From contig NZ_JAYDCK010000003.1 in the NCBI RefSeq assembly GCF_034555965.1, positions 682,001-746,000 of the forward strand: 64,000 nucleotides of DNA, in the 5' to 3' direction. The notes below the pieces were generated by a model. The model was not told the DNA's origin and did no database searches. It saw only the letters and a list, made by a program, of their open reading frames with translations. This document shows, piece after piece, positions 1 through 8,895 of the stretch. Position 1 is the first letter of the stretch. Each line of letters opens with the position of its first letter. Both the position numbers and the translations under genes were made by a program. This DNA is from Aquicoccus sp. G2-2. Its GTDB lineage: Bacteria; Pseudomonadota; Alphaproteobacteria; Rhodobacterales; Rhodobacteraceae.

Positions 1-52
1 CTCATGCTGGCAGAGACCGCCAGTGCCGCGGCTGCGAGGATCAGGTTTTTCA
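1..52 (-). CDS. N-terminal fragment of an exported protein, probably an ABC transporter binding protein
   Basis: Only the first 17 codons are inside the window. They encode a short basic start followed by an alanine-rich hydrophobic stretch (MKNLILAAAALAVSASM), a typical secretion signal. A good ribosome binding site (AAGGGAG) lies 6 bases upstream of the ATG at 52. The gene follows a complete polar amino acid binding protein on the same strand with a gap of 38 bases. A second periplasmic binding protein of the same transporter operon is therefore the likeliest identity, but that is inference from position alone. Confidence 0.6.
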
Positions 53-90
53 TGGATTTTCTCCCTTGGTTTTTAAGTGGTTATTGAAAG

Positions 91-840
91 TCAGGTGTCT
101 TGCGATGGGTTGAACCATTTCTGCTTGAGACGCTTGATCGTGCCATCGGCAGCGAGCGCGTCAAGGGCTTGGTTGAAACTTTCGCGAAGGGCGGTGTCTT
201 GTTTGCGGAATCCGGCGGCAACGCCACCTGCCGCGAGGTTGTCAGTTCCGATGATATTGAGCATCCGGCTGGTATGGGCAACGCGATTACGCAGGAAATC
301 GGGGCTGCCGAAGGTCATGTCCACCTTGCCATCGAGCAGCGCCTGAAAAGCGGCGTAGGCGGTGGGATAGGTTTTGCAGATGAAGCCACGGGCGCGCAGG
401 TGCTCTTCGTGAATGGTGCCTTTTTGCACCGATATGACGGCTTTGCCCGGTGTTACAAAGCTGTTGGTGGCAACATACATACCGGCCGCCACATTGCCGG
501 AGGGCAAGTATTCGCGGCTGAAAGCAATTTGCGCGGCGCGGCTGGGGGTGATGCCCATACCGGCCATGATCACGTCATAATCACCCGCAAGCAAGTTGGG
601 GATTATCGTGGTCCATTCGGTTTGCACCCATGTGCACGTAAGCGAGAGCTGAGCGCAGACCGCGTTCCCCATATCAATCTCAAAGCCGCGCAAATTCCCA
701 TGCGAATCGAGCGAGACATAGGGCGGGAACGCGGCTTCGGTGCCGATTCGGATTGATTTGGTCATGTCGGCGCGGGATGCGGACCCTATTGGCAGGACCG
801 TGAGCAGGCTCAACAGGAGAGCAGCCAGAGCGCGGATCAT
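91..840 (-). CDS. Polar amino acid ABC transporter substrate-binding protein (family 3)
   Basis: This is a 249-residue periplasmic binding protein of the lysine/arginine/ornithine/histidine type. Residues 1-24 form a Sec signal peptide (hydrophobic core ALAALLLSLLTVLPIG, cleavage near SRA-D). The mature start (RIGTEAAFPPYVS...GFEIDMGNAVC) is the signature of family 3 solute-binding proteins, and a later block (AFSREYLPSG) is also typical. The ATG overlaps the stop codon of the upstream ATPase gene (ATGA, 837-840), so the two are translationally coupled. No permease is visible; it probably lies beyond the left edge. The exact amino acid cannot be read from sequence. Confidence 0.88.
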   Translation of the reverse strand: MIRALAALLLSLLTVLPIGSASRADMTKSIRIGTEAAFPPYVSLDSHGNLRGFEIDMGNAVCAQLSLTCTWVQTEWTTIIPNLLAGDYDVIMAGMGITPSRAAQIAFSREYLPSGNVAAGMYVATNSFVTPGKAVISVQKGTIHEEHLRARGFICKTYPTAYAAFQALLDGKVDMTFGSPDFLRNRVAHTSRMLNIIGTDNLAAGGVAAGFRKQDTALRESFNQALDALAADGTIKRLKQKWFNPSQDT

Positions 841-1634
841 GCGTGCACCGTGGAGGACAGAAAGCCTTGTAGTCGGGTGGATTTCGGCTGTCTGAAGAGT
901 GTGTCGGGCGCGCCTTCTTCCTCAATACGGCCTTCGTGCAGGAAGATCACGTGATCGGAAACGTCTGCTGCGAGCTTCATGTCATGGGTGACGATCATCA
1001 TGGTGCGGCCTTCGGTTGCCAGGTCCTTGATAACCCTGACCACTTCCTGTTCCAGTTCCGGGTCAAGCGCGGATGTCGGTTCATCAAAGAGTAGAGCTTG
1101 GGGTTCCATGGCGAGGGCGCGGGCGATGGCGGCGCGTTGCTGCTGACCGCCGGAAAGCTGTGCAGGCCAAGCATCGCATTTATCACCGATGCCGACCTTG
1201 TCGAGATAGCGCCGCGCGGTGGTTTCGGCCTCTGCCTTGTCGCGGCCAAGAACGGTGACCGGGGCTTCCATGACATTTTGCAGGATCGTCAGATGCGCCC
1301 AGAGATTGAATTGCTGGAACACCATGGAAAGGTTGGTGCGGATGCGCAGCACCTGTTTCGGGTCGGCAGGACGGCGGCCATGGGCGGCGCCTTTCCATTT
1401 GACCGGCTCGCCCTGAAACAGGACATCGCCTTGCTGGCTGTCCTCAAGCAGGTTGGCGCAGCGCAGGATGGTGGATTTGCCCGAGCCGGACGAGCCGATG
1501 AGCGAAACGACATCGCCACGATGCGCCGTGATGTTGACGCCCTTGATGACTTCGAGCTGGCCGTAAGCCTTGTGCAGGTTGCGGATCTCGATCACCGGGG
1601 GTGAGGAAGCGTCTGAATTTGCTTGTGATGTCAC
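837..1634 (-). CDS. Polar amino acid ABC transporter ATP-binding protein (HisP/GlnQ type)
   Basis: The product is the cytoplasmic ATPase of an amino acid importer, about 265 residues. Walker A (GSSGSGKST), the Q-loop region (SMVFQQFNLWAH), the ABC signature (LSGGQQQR), Walker B (LLFDEPTSALD) and the switch histidine (IVTHD) are all present in order. The spacing around the inserted segment after the second strand matches HisP/OccP-like proteins. The reading frame stays open far upstream. I choose the GTG at 1634, just before the conserved VIEIRNLHKAYG block, because the upstream part is low-complexity and lies in the 3' region of the preceding gene. No clear ribosome binding site precedes it, so the exact start is uncertain. 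Confidence 0.85.
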   Translation of the reverse strand: MTSQANSDASSPPVIEIRNLHKAYGQLEVIKGVNITAHRGDVVSLIGSSGSGKSTILRCANLLEDSQQGDVLFQGEPVKWKGAAHGRRPADPKQVLRIRTNLSMVFQQFNLWAHLTILQNVMEAPVTVLGRDKAEAETTARRYLDKVGIGDKCDAWPAQLSGGQQQRAAIARALAMEPQALLFDEPTSALDPELEQEVVRVIKDLATEGRTMMIVTHDMKLAADVSDHVIFLHEGRIEEEGAPDTLFRQPKSTRLQGFLSSTVHA

Positions 1635-2508
1635 GTGTGGCAGCTGGCTTTGGGCCGAATGTCGGCGGGTCAGGGGGAGTAGGGCGGAAAATGCGGCATT
1701 TTGCAACGGCGAAAGCGGGGTTTTGGCCGGGAATGCGGCGATTCGAAGCGTTACGCAGGGGAAGGGGCGGCGGCGTCGGCATGGCAAGGTAGGCGGTTTC
1801 AGGAATATGAACGAGGCCACGCAGGGAAAGGGCCGCGCGGGTGCGGGTCGAGACGTTTGAGATGGCGGCGCGGATGGCGTTAAACAACGGCGCAGGGTCG
1901 CGGGCGAGCGCGGTGATGAAGGGCAGACCGGGGGTGGCCGTGGTTTCCGCGATGCTCCGCAGGTTGGCCGCGAACGGGTCATGGGCCGTTATGAGTGCCC
2001 AAGTGAGGGCGTCAATGGCGGCGAAATCGGCGCGCCCCTCGGCAACGGCGCGGGCGGAGGCCTGATGTGACCCGGTTTGAATAAGAGCGCCGAATGAAAG
2101 CCCGCGTTCCTGCATGTGCAAGGCGGGCGCGGCCCAGCCGGATTGCGACAGCCCTTCGTTATAGGCGAATCGCTGCCCCGCGAGGCTTTGCACAGTCTGG
2201 TGCCGGTCAGTGCGCCGGGCGATGAAAATCGAGCGGTAATAGCCCGGAGGACAGCCATCGAGGCCGTAATCAGGGGTCCCGACAAGGCGCACCGCGTCGT
2301 GCAGGCGGGCGCGGTAGGGCAGGCCGCAGGTTTGCGCGAGCAACAGATCGGGGGATTGCCAGAGCGCCCAGAGATCACCGCCACGCGTGAGCGTTTCGGG
2401 GCCGTGGCCCAGTTCGCCACGTATAGCGGCCCAGAGCGTATCGTTCGCGGTGGCGGTTTCTGCGCGGTCATACATCGGCAGGGCCGCAAGCAGCGAAGCG
2501 GAGGTCAA
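1444..2508 (-). CDS. PhnD/SsuA-like phosphate/phosphonate-type binding protein; stop probably lost by frameshift
   Basis: Residues 1 to about 245 resemble the short cytoplasm-to-periplasm PhnD-like proteins of Rhodobacterales (LPMYDR at the N-terminus, QTCGLPYR, LVGTPDYG, GCPPGYYRS, FAYNE..SQSGWAAP, ADFAAIDALTW). Related proteins normally end shortly after the AYLAMPTPPP block. Here the frame runs on for about 100 arginine/proline-rich residues, 191 bases into the ATPase gene. One extra C in either C4 run (complement of 1758-1761 or 1764-1767) would give a TAA at 1751-1753 and a 252-residue protein. The probable start is the TTG at 2508, coupled to the stop of the TerB gene; an ATG at 2475 is the alternative. 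The ligand is unknown. Confidence 0.72.
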   Translation of the reverse strand: MTSASLLAALPMYDRAETATANDTLWAAIRGELGHGPETLTRGGDLWALWQSPDLLLAQTCGLPYRARLHDAVRLVGTPDYGLDGCPPGYYRSIFIARRTDRHQTVQSLAGQRFAYNEGLSQSGWAAPALHMQERGLSFGALIQTGSHQASARAVAEGRADFAAIDALTWALITAHDPFAANLRSIAETTATPGLPFITALARDPAPLFNAIRAAISNVSTRTRAALSLRGLVHIPETAYLAMPTPPPLPLRNASNRRIPGQNPAFAVAKCRIFRPTPPDPPTFGPKPAATRDITSKFRRFLTPGDRDPQPAQGLRPARSHQGRQHHGASWRCRFAHRLVRLGQIHHPALRQPA

Positions 2509-2939
2509 TTTCCGGCTTTCTGGCGTGCGCGGGCGCTGTCTTGGTCGGTTACGCCCAGAAGCGAGGCGATGACGCGCATGGAGCTGTCTTCCATCGCGTC
2601 GCGTTCACCATCGGCCAGCACCACGGACCAGATCGCTTCGAGCACGCCGATACGGTCTTCCAGCGGCACCGCGTCCTTGATGGCGCGGGTAAAGCGCACG
2701 GTATCGGGCGCTTCGGCTTCAAGTGCCTCTGCCTGCGTGCGCAGGGCGGTGGCTTCGAATGGGGAGAGATTGTAGCGGGTGGCAAGCGTGCGGTCGATTC
2801 GCTCGATCTCCACCTGTGCATAATCGCCGTCGGTGCGGGCAAGGCGGACGAGGAGCGCCGCCAGCGCGAGGCGGGCATCGCCATCCGCCATCGGTTGTGG
2901 CGTCGGTGCGGTGAGTTTGCGCAGGAAATCAGCGAACAT
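2505..2939 (-). CDS. TerB-like tellurite resistance/co-chaperone-like helical protein (first copy)
   Basis: This 144-residue acidic, all-helical soluble protein has the TerB-family pattern: LALAALLVRLARTDGDYAQVEIERIDRTL near residues 20-50 and VLEAIWSVVLADGERDAMEDSSMRVIASLLG near 100-130, with paired acidic D/E residues that bind metal in related proteins. It is a paralogue of the next gene upstream (8 bases away) and its TGA overlaps the TTG start of the PhnD-like gene, so the run is one operon. In this order, single TerB proteins are usually not part of a full tellurite-resistance (ter) locus, so a resistance role should not be assumed. Confidence 0.8.
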   Translation of the reverse strand: MFADFLRKLTAPTPQPMADGDARLALAALLVRLARTDGDYAQVEIERIDRTLATRYNLSPFEATALRTQAEALEAEAPDTVRFTRAIKDAVPLEDRIGVLEAIWSVVLADGERDAMEDSSMRVIASLLGVTDQDSARARQKAGN

Positions 2940-2947
2940 CTGGCGGG

Positions 2948-3391
2948 TTACTCCGTTTCAACCGAGGCGCGGGCGGCGGCGCTGTCATCGGGGCTAAGGC
3001 CGAGGGCCGCGCAGGTTTGTTCCAATTCGGCGGTTTCTTCGGGGCGCTCTATCCCGTCGGAGAGCAGCACCGCCCAGAGCGCGCGCAGCGTTTTCATCCG
3101 GCCTTCGCGCGAGACGGTTTCACGGATCAGTGCCGCGAAGCGTTCGGTATGGGGGGCCTGAGCTTCAAGCTGCTCACACGTGGCGCGCATCTTGGCCGCG
3201 TCAATCGGGCCGATGGCGTTTGCGCGGGCGAGAATCCGGTCGATCCGCTGAATCTCTTCGATGTGATAGCTGGAATCGGATTTGGCGATACGCACCATCA
3301 AGGCACCAAGCGCGAGCTTGGCGTCGGGTTCGGGAAGCTGGGCGGGTTCAGGACTGGAAAAGACGGAGAGGATACGTTGAATAAGAGGCAT
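2948..3391 (-). CDS. TerB-like helical protein (second copy)
   Basis: The product has 147 residues and the same layout as its downstream neighbour: a variable N-terminus, then KLALGALMVRIAKSDSSYHIEEIQRIDRIL and TLRALWAVLLSDGIERPEETAELEQTCAALG. The two copies align end to end without gaps of note but are clearly diverged, which indicates an old tandem duplication. The ATG overlaps the DUF1330 stop by one base (TAATG). Function is unknown beyond family membership; no transmembrane segment or signal peptide is present. Confidence 0.8.
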   Translation of the reverse strand: MPLIQRILSVFSSPEPAQLPEPDAKLALGALMVRIAKSDSSYHIEEIQRIDRILARANAIGPIDAAKMRATCEQLEAQAPHTERFAALIRETVSREGRMKTLRALWAVLLSDGIERPEETAELEQTCAALGLSPDDSAAARASVETE

Positions 3392-3684
3392 TAGCCGTCA
3401 TAGCCTTCGATGATGACAAGATCGCCGTGGGAAACCGGGTCGCGGATCGCCTTGGCCTGTTGGTAGGTTTCGGAAGCATAACAGGCAAGAGCGGCTTCGT
3501 AAGTGGGAAATTCGATCACCACGTTGCGCGAACGGGAACTGCCTTCGGGGCATTCGAATTGTCCGGCCCGAACCAGAAAGCGCGCGCCGTATTCGGCAAA
3601 GGGCGCGGCATTGGCGGCGACGTATTTCTTGTAGGTTTCAAGATCATCAATGTCGATCCGTGCAACCCAATAGCCTTTTGCCAT
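3391..3684 (-). CDS. DUF1330 domain protein
   Basis: This is a compact 97-residue protein matching the DUF1330 (dimeric alpha-beta barrel) family over its whole length. It starts MAKGYWVARIDI, then has a KYVAANAAPFAEYGARFLVRAG segment, and ends with EFPTYEAALACY and SHGDLVIIEGYDG. A ribosome binding site (GGAGAGG) sits 7 bases before the ATG. It is the first gene of the minus-strand run that continues through two TerB proteins to the ABC transporter. The family fold is shared with small monooxygenases and isomerases, but no catalytic role is established. Confidence 0.85.
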   Translation of the reverse strand: MAKGYWVARIDIDDLETYKKYVAANAAPFAEYGARFLVRAGQFECPEGSSRSRNVVIEFPTYEAALACYASETYQQAKAIRDPVSHGDLVIIEGYDG

Positions 3685-3878
3685 GAAGCCCTCTCCTTTG
3701 GTTTGTGGCGAACCTGCGGCTTGCGGCGGGCCGGGTCAAGGGTAAGAGCGTGGTTTTCGACCGGGGATCAGGCAGTTGGGGTGAGCTTTGGCCGCGCCAT
3801 GCACGAAGGTGCAATAGAGCGCGGCCTGCTTTGTTGGGCGGTGCCGAATTTGAGAAAATGACACGCAAAAAAGTAGGC

Positions 3879-4478
3879 TCAGCCCAGTGCCATCCACATC
3901 GCAACAGCGGCGAGGATCGTGCCGAAGACCCGGTTGATCCACTTCGCGCTATGCTCCTCGCGGAACTGCTTGGCCAGCCGATCACCGGCTGCGGTCCACG
4001 CGAGGAATGCGAGAAGGTTGTTGAGCGTGAAGACAGTTGTGATGATGAGCACGAGCGACCATTCGGCGGTTCCCTCTGCTTGTGCAACGAATTGTGTGAA
4101 CATCAATGCGATGATGAGGTAAGCCTTTGGATTGAAAAGAAGAAGCAAAACCCCGGTGCCGAAACCGGCTGGCTTCGCCTCTGCCGCGCTATCGTGTCCG
4201 CCGCTGCGAAACAGGCTCCAGGCCAGCCAGAGAACATAGACGCTTCCGAGCGCCTTCAGCGCCTGGAACGCCGCCGGTTGGGAGGTAAAGGCAGCAAGAG
4301 CCCCCAACCCAATCGCCGCAGTCACGATCCATGTGGCCACGTGGTACCCAAAATTGGCGGGCATGGTCGCTTTCATTCCGAAGCGGGCGCCATTTGCCGC
4401 GAAAAACATGTTTCCCGGTCCCGGGCTATAGGCCAGCGGAAACAGGAAGACGATCAAGGCTGCGATGGTCGTTGTCAT
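3879..4478 (-). CDS. LysE/RhtB-family amino acid exporter
   Basis: The 199-residue integral membrane protein has about six hydrophobic segments. The diagnostic N-terminal motif PGPGNMFFAANGARFGMKA lies at residues 19-37, where the PGP turn is the LysE hallmark. The ATG at 4478 is preceded by GGAGG with 6 bases of spacing, which outranks the upstream in-frame start. Family members export amino acids or homoserine lactones; the substrate cannot be predicted. The 194 bases between this gene and DUF1330 hold nothing I recognise. The cysteine hydrolase gene lies 93 bases upstream on the same strand. Confidence 0.88.
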   Translation of the reverse strand: MTTTIAALIVFLFPLAYSPGPGNMFFAANGARFGMKATMPANFGYHVATWIVTAAIGLGALAAFTSQPAAFQALKALGSVYVLWLAWSLFRSGGHDSAAEAKPAGFGTGVLLLLFNPKAYLIIALMFTQFVAQAEGTAEWSLVLIITTVFTLNNLLAFLAWTAAGDRLAKQFREEHSAKWINRVFGTILAAVAMWMALG

Positions 4479-4571
4479 GGTGGTTCCTCCGGTGGTTGAT
4501 GTTGCGATAGTGAACGCGCTTGACCAGCATCGCAGCCCGTTTCGTGCGGATTCCGGTGCGGCCTGCATATT

Positions 4572-5132
4572 TCAGGCTGTGAGGCTGCTGCCTTCGATGT
4601 CGCCTGTCGTCGTGACTTTGCCGTAGCTTGCCGCCAAGGGAGCCATGATCGCGGCGTGGACCTGTTCGGAGGGCACCGAGATGCCGCCGAAACTGACCGA
4701 CGCGGCGGCGCAGGCGTCGGCGACGACCGTGACGGCAAACCCCAGATCAGCCGCTGCGCGGGCGGTGGCGTCCACGCACATCTGGCTCATCGCGCCGCAG
4801 AGGGTCACACGTTCGATTCCTGCTGCGCGCAACGCGGCCTCAAGACCTGTGCCGACAAAAGAATTGGGTCGGCTTTTTTCGATGACCATTTCACCGCCGA
4901 CAGGGCGCACAGTTGCATGGATTTCGCTGCCCATGGTGCCGGGGCGAAAGAAGGGTGCGCTGGGCGATCCCGCAATGTGGCGGATGTGAAAGACGGCCTC
5001 TTGCCGGGTTCGTGCGCCCGCAAGCAGGCGCGCAGCGTTGGTTGTGGCGGCGTCCATCCCATCAAGGGCCATCAGACCGCCGTTGAAATAGTCATTCTGG
5101 ATGTCGATCAGGATCAGAGCTGTTTTGGTCAT
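4572..5132 (-). CDS. Isochorismatase-like cysteine hydrolase
   Basis: This is a 186-residue soluble enzyme of the isochorismatase-like superfamily. The catalytic triad is visible: Asp in LIDIQNDYF (near residue 9), Lys in VIEKSRPNSF (near 93) and Cys in GAMSQMCVDATARAA (near 127). The non-prolyl cis-peptide region precedes the cysteine, as in YcaC/PncA relatives. GGAG lies 8 bases before the chosen ATG at 5132, which removes 16 poorly conserved residues of a longer frame. The gene is divergent from a GlxA-family regulator only 67 bases away, suggesting that the regulator controls it. Substrate unknown (amide or carbamoyl hydrolysis is typical). Confidence 0.87.
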   Translation of the reverse strand: MTKTALILIDIQNDYFNGGLMALDGMDAATTNAARLLAGARTRQEAVFHIRHIAGSPSAPFFRPGTMGSEIHATVRPVGGEMVIEKSRPNSFVGTGLEAALRAAGIERVTLCGAMSQMCVDATARAAADLGFAVTVVADACAAASVSFGGISVPSEQVHAAIMAPLAASYGKVTTTGDIEGSSLTA

Positions 5133-5199
5133 GTTTTGGTCTCCGCTTTGTTTGGTCTCGTCTTTTTTCAGTTTACGCACCTGAGCGGTCGCTCTACGA

Positions 5200-6150
5200 T
5201 TGGCGGTAATGACAATGACTATGCGAAATACGCCAAAGCACGCGACAATCGCCCTCCTTGCCTATGACGGCGCACAGATGTCCGCCGTGTATGGCCTTGG
5301 TGATATTCTGAGCGTGGCGAACCGTTATGCCGCCGAAGGGGGCGGCGGGCAGGTGGGCCATGCAGTGCTTTGTCCCGGCGATCTGAGTGGCGACGCGAAA
5401 TTTGATGCTGTCGTCCTGCCGCCCAACCTGACCGGCGCTCGGGGCGATGCGGATGTATCCATCCATGATTGGATCACACAGCAACACAAGCGCGGCGCAA
5501 TGTTGTGTTCGGCCTGCGCTGGCGCCTTCTGGCTTGGCCATACCGGCGCGTTGGATGGCCGCCCCGTGACCACCCACTGGGCGCTGGAGGAGGAGTTTCG
5601 CGCCGCGTTTCCGCGCGCGGACCTGCACCCCGAGCATCTGTTGGTTGATGATCACGACGTTGTCACCGCAGGCGGTGTGATGGCTTGGGTCGATCTGGGG
5701 CTGTTCCTTGTGCGCCGATGGCTGGGGCCGGATGTCGTTTTGCGCACCTGCCGCCATATGCTGATTGATCCTCACGGGCGTGAACAACGCAACTATCGCA
5801 GTTTTCGGCCGCGTCTGGATCACGGCGATGGCGCTATTCGAGACCTCCAGCACTGGATGGAGAAGAACGCTACCTCGGAACTCGCGCTCCCTGTGCTGGC
5901 GACCGAGGCGGGGATGAGCGAACGAACCTTCCAGCGTCGTTTCGCCAAAGCCACAGGTTTGCCGGTAACCCGCTATGTTCAGGAACTGCGGATTGAGAAG
6001 GCGCGCGGATTGTTGGAGCGCACGACGCTGCCGGTAAGTGAGATATGCTGGGCGGTCGGGTATGCCGACGCCTCCGCCTTTAGCCGCCTCTTTCGCTCGA
6101 TCTGTGGTGTGAGCGCCAGCGAATACAGACGCCGGTTTGCGGTTGGTTAG
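5200..6150 (+). CDS. GlxA-family transcriptional regulator (DJ-1/PfpI domain plus AraC HTH)
   Basis: The product has about 310 residues. The N-terminal half is a DJ-1/PfpI-like domain with a cysteine elbow (LCSACAGAFWLGHTGALDG, near residue 107) and a TTHW segment. The C-terminal half (about 215-316) is an AraC-type double helix-turn-helix, including MSERTFQRRFAKATGLPVTRYVQELRI in part and a final VGYADASAFSRLFRSICGVSASEYRRRF block. Start choice is open: a TTG at 5200 or ATGs at 5209, 5215 and 5221. I keep the longest. It faces the isochorismatase-like gene across 67 bases, the usual arrangement for a local regulator. Confidence 0.9.
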   Translation: MAVMTMTMRNTPKHATIALLAYDGAQMSAVYGLGDILSVANRYAAEGGGGQVGHAVLCPGDLSGDAKFDAVVLPPNLTGARGDADVSIHDWITQQHKRGAMLCSACAGAFWLGHTGALDGRPVTTHWALEEEFRAAFPRADLHPEHLLVDDHDVVTAGGVMAWVDLGLFLVRRWLGPDVVLRTCRHMLIDPHGREQRNYRSFRPRLDHGDGAIRDLQHWMEKNATSELALPVLATEAGMSERTFQRRFAKATGLPVTRYVQELRIEKARGLLERTTLPVSEICWAVGYADASAFSRLFRSICGVSASEYRRRFAVG

Positions 6151-6410
6151 CGTTTGGAGCGCCGCGGACGATCAGATTTGGGGTATCGGGACGTCAACAT
6201 CGACAGGTCCGCAGGCAAACTGAACTCCGGGCGGCGTGAATATGAGGAATCAAGCATGATTTCCGCGCTTCGGCCACATTTGCACCCAAGTTTCGGCGGT
6301 TTGCGGCGTTATCCGTGGAGGTGACTGAAAGACAATACCCGCGCCGATGCGAGCGAAAGGCCGATATCGTATTCATGTGCGCGGGGCAGGACGAGACAGT
6401 AAGGAATCTG

Positions 6411-6977
6411 ATGATGGCAGGCGACACCGTGTTCGACTGGGCTGGGGCCGACGAGGACGAACAGATGCGCAAGGTGCGCGCATTGTCAGAAGACGAGCGC
6501 AACACGCTGATGCGCAGCTATGACTGGGCGCACCGCCCCGAGAGCGTGATCGGTTGGCTTTCGGCGCAGAAAGGAATTGAGCTGGGCGCGGCGCTGGCGG
6601 CCTTTTTCAACGGCGATCCGATGCGGTTCAACTATGTCCATCCGCGCGATGTGGCGAAAGATTATGCCGGAGAGATTCGGTTGCTGGACGCCATTCACCA
6701 TCGCATCAATGCCGGGTTTTATCTGCCGCATCCCAAGTTCAGCGAAACGGGGATGCGCCTGTTGGACAAATGGTTGCAATATCAGAAGGAAGACCTGCGG
6801 GCGCGGCAGCGCGGGCGCTGGGTGTTTGACCGCGCTGTGCTTGAGCCGATTTGCGGCCCGGAAACGCTGGGGCTGGATACCAGATGGCCAGAAGAGATTG
6901 CCGAGGAAGCGAAGGCGGCACCGATGCTGGCCGCGCAGGTGATGAAGTTCCTGCGCCCGCGTCAAGGGCAGGCCTGA
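6411..6977 (+). CDS. Conserved hypothetical protein, DUF4274-like
   Basis: The 188-residue soluble protein starts MMAGDTVFDWAGADEDEQMRKV. I chose the ATG at 6411 because AAGGA lies 6 bases upstream and the protein becomes coherent there; a longer frame opens at 6315. The sequence has repeated WLSAQKGIELGAALAAFFNGDP and DWAHRPESV features that resemble DUF4274-type proteins, but I am not sure of the family. No signal peptide, membrane segment or catalytic motif is visible. The 260 bases before it (6151-6410) contain nothing else I recognise. It ends 33 bases from the convergent pyrG stop. Confidence 0.72.
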   Translation: MMAGDTVFDWAGADEDEQMRKVRALSEDERNTLMRSYDWAHRPESVIGWLSAQKGIELGAALAAFFNGDPMRFNYVHPRDVAKDYAGEIRLLDAIHHRINAGFYLPHPKFSETGMRLLDKWLQYQKEDLRARQRGRWVFDRAVLEPICGPETLGLDTRWPEEIAEEAKAAPMLAAQVMKFLRPRQGQA

Positions 6978-7010
6978 GAAAAGGGTTGGGTATTGGCCCG
7001 ACGCCAAGGA

Positions 7011-8654
7011 TCAGACCAGGCGGCTTGACTCCACGGCGGCGCGCACGAAATCGGCAAAAAGCGGATGCGGGGCGAAGGGTTTGGATTTCAGCTCGGGATG
7101 GAACTGCACCCCGATGAACCACGGATGCCCCTGCCATTCGACAATTTCCGGTAACCGCCCGTCAGGCGACATGCCGGAGAACATCAGCCCGCATTTTTCA
7201 AGCTTGTCACGATACTTGGTATCGACCTCATAGCGGTGGCGATGGCGTTCCTCGATGGCGGTGCCGCCATAGACATCCGCCACTTTCGAGCCATCCGTGA
7301 GCGTGGTGTCATAGGCACCAAGCCGCATGGTGCCGCCCTTGTCGTCACTGGCCGAGCGGGTAACGGTGTAATTGCCCTGCACCCACTCCTTGAGGTGATA
7401 AACAACCGGCGTAAACCGCTTTTTCCCGGCTTCGTGGTCAAACTCTTCGGAGCCTGCATCCTTGATGCCGGCCTTGTTGCGGGCGGCCTCGATCACGGCC
7501 ATTTGCATTCCGAGACAGATTCCAAGGTAAGGCACGTTGCGTTCACGCGCGAACTGCGCAGCCTTGATCTTGCCCTCGGTGCCGCGTTCGCCAAAGCCGC
7601 CAGGGACGAGGATGGCATTGTAGCCTTCGAGATAGGGGGCGGCGTCTTTCTTGTCGAAAACTTCGGCATCGACCCAATCGACATTCACCTTCACCCGGTT
7701 GGCCATGCCGCCATGGGTGAGCGCCTCCTTGATGGATTTGTAGGCGTCTTCAAGCTGTGTGTATTTGCCGACGATGGCGATGTTGACCTGTCCGTCGGTG
7801 TTGTGAATCCGGTCGGACACGTCTTCCCATATTGACAGATCGGGGCGCGGTGCGGGGCTGATGCGGAAGGCATCGAGCACGGCTTGATCCAGCCCGACAC
7901 GGTGATAGGCCAGAGGCGCTTCGTAGATGGATTTGAGATCGTAGGCGGGGATGACTGCTTCGGGGCGGACATTACAGAAAAGGGCGATCTTGGCGCGTTC
8001 CTTTTCCGGGATGGGGTGTTCGGAGCGGCAGACCAGCACATCCGGCTGAAGGCCGATCGAGCGCAGTTCCTTCACGGAGTGTTGGGTGGGTTTGGTTTTC
8101 AGCTCGCCCGAAGCGGCGAGATAGGGCAACAGGGTGAGGTGCATGAAGATACACTGCCCGCGCGGGCGTTCCTGAGCAAACTGGCGGATCGCTTCAAAGA
8201 ACGGCAACCCTTCGATGTCACCGACGGTGCCGCCGATCTCGCATAGCATGAAATCGACCTCATCATCGCCGATTTCGATGAACTCCTTGATTTCGTTGGT
8301 GACGTGCGGGATCACCTGAATGGTTTTGCCGAGGTAATCGCCACGGCGTTCCTTCTCAAGAACATTGGTGTAGATGCGCCCGGAGGAGACGGAATCGGTC
8401 TTGCGGGCGGGCACGCCGGTGAATCGCTCATAGTGGCCGAGATCGAGATCGGTTTCAGCACCATCATCGGTAACAAACACTTCACCATGTTCAAACGGCG
8501 ACATCGTACCGGGATCGACGTTGAGATAGGGGTCAAGCTTGCGAAGCCGCACCGAGAAGCCGCGCGCCTGCAAAAGCGCGCCGAGTGCGGCAGACGACAG
8601 CCCCTTGCCAAGGGATGAAACGACTCCGCCGGTAATGAAAACGTAACGCGCCAT
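7011..8654 (-). CDS. pyrG: CTP synthase
   Basis: PyrG (547 residues, normal length) makes CTP from UTP, ATP and glutamine, the last step of pyrimidine nucleotide synthesis. The synthase domain opens with [17 protein letters not shown], containing the P-loop. The glutaminase domain holds PGGFGERG, the nucleophile loop LGICLGMQ and the FHPE catalytic histidine-glutamate. The start at 8654 is set by this conserved N-terminus; an upstream in-frame extension is not conserved. It is followed on the same strand order by secG upstream (241-base gap), the common Rhodobacterales arrangement. Confidence 0.98.
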   Translation of the reverse strand: MARYVFITGGVVSSLGKGLSSAALGALLQARGFSVRLRKLDPYLNVDPGTMSPFEHGEVFVTDDGAETDLDLGHYERFTGVPARKTDSVSSGRIYTNVLEKERRGDYLGKTIQVIPHVTNEIKEFIEIGDDEVDFMLCEIGGTVGDIEGLPFFEAIRQFAQERPRGQCIFMHLTLLPYLAASGELKTKPTQHSVKELRSIGLQPDVLVCRSEHPIPEKERAKIALFCNVRPEAVIPAYDLKSIYEAPLAYHRVGLDQAVLDAFRISPAPRPDLSIWEDVSDRIHNTDGQVNIAIVGKYTQLEDAYKSIKEALTHGGMANRVKVNVDWVDAEVFDKKDAAPYLEGYNAILVPGGFGERGTEGKIKAAQFARERNVPYLGICLGMQMAVIEAARNKAGIKDAGSEEFDHEAGKKRFTPVVYHLKEWVQGNYTVTRSASDDKGGTMRLGAYDTTLTDGSKVADVYGGTAIEERHRHRYEVDTKYRDKLEKCGLMFSGMSPDGRLPEIVEWQGHPWFIGVQFHPELKSKPFAPHPLFADFVRAAVESSRLV

Positions 8655-8895
8655 ATGGCTGATTATCCCCCGCGATTCAGGCGCTTGTTGCCTGTTTTTG
8701 CAATTTTTTGAGGCCCGTCTTGTGCCCAGTATCACGGGATTTGAGCCATACAGGATTCGTGCGAGATTGGCAACCAGACCGCAAGATGATGTTGTGAATT
8801 ATTTCACGGCCTCTAGGGCTTGTGAGGGTGAGCGCAGCTTGTAAGCCCCGGAAAACAAGGTGTGTTCCGAAAAGAAGTGCAGCGCAGCACGCTTT

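Noticed and set aside
3705-4499. Plus-strand frame of 264 codons over the LysE gene
   Set aside because: The minus strand has a recognisable exporter with a good ribosome binding site; the plus frame has no coherent motif.
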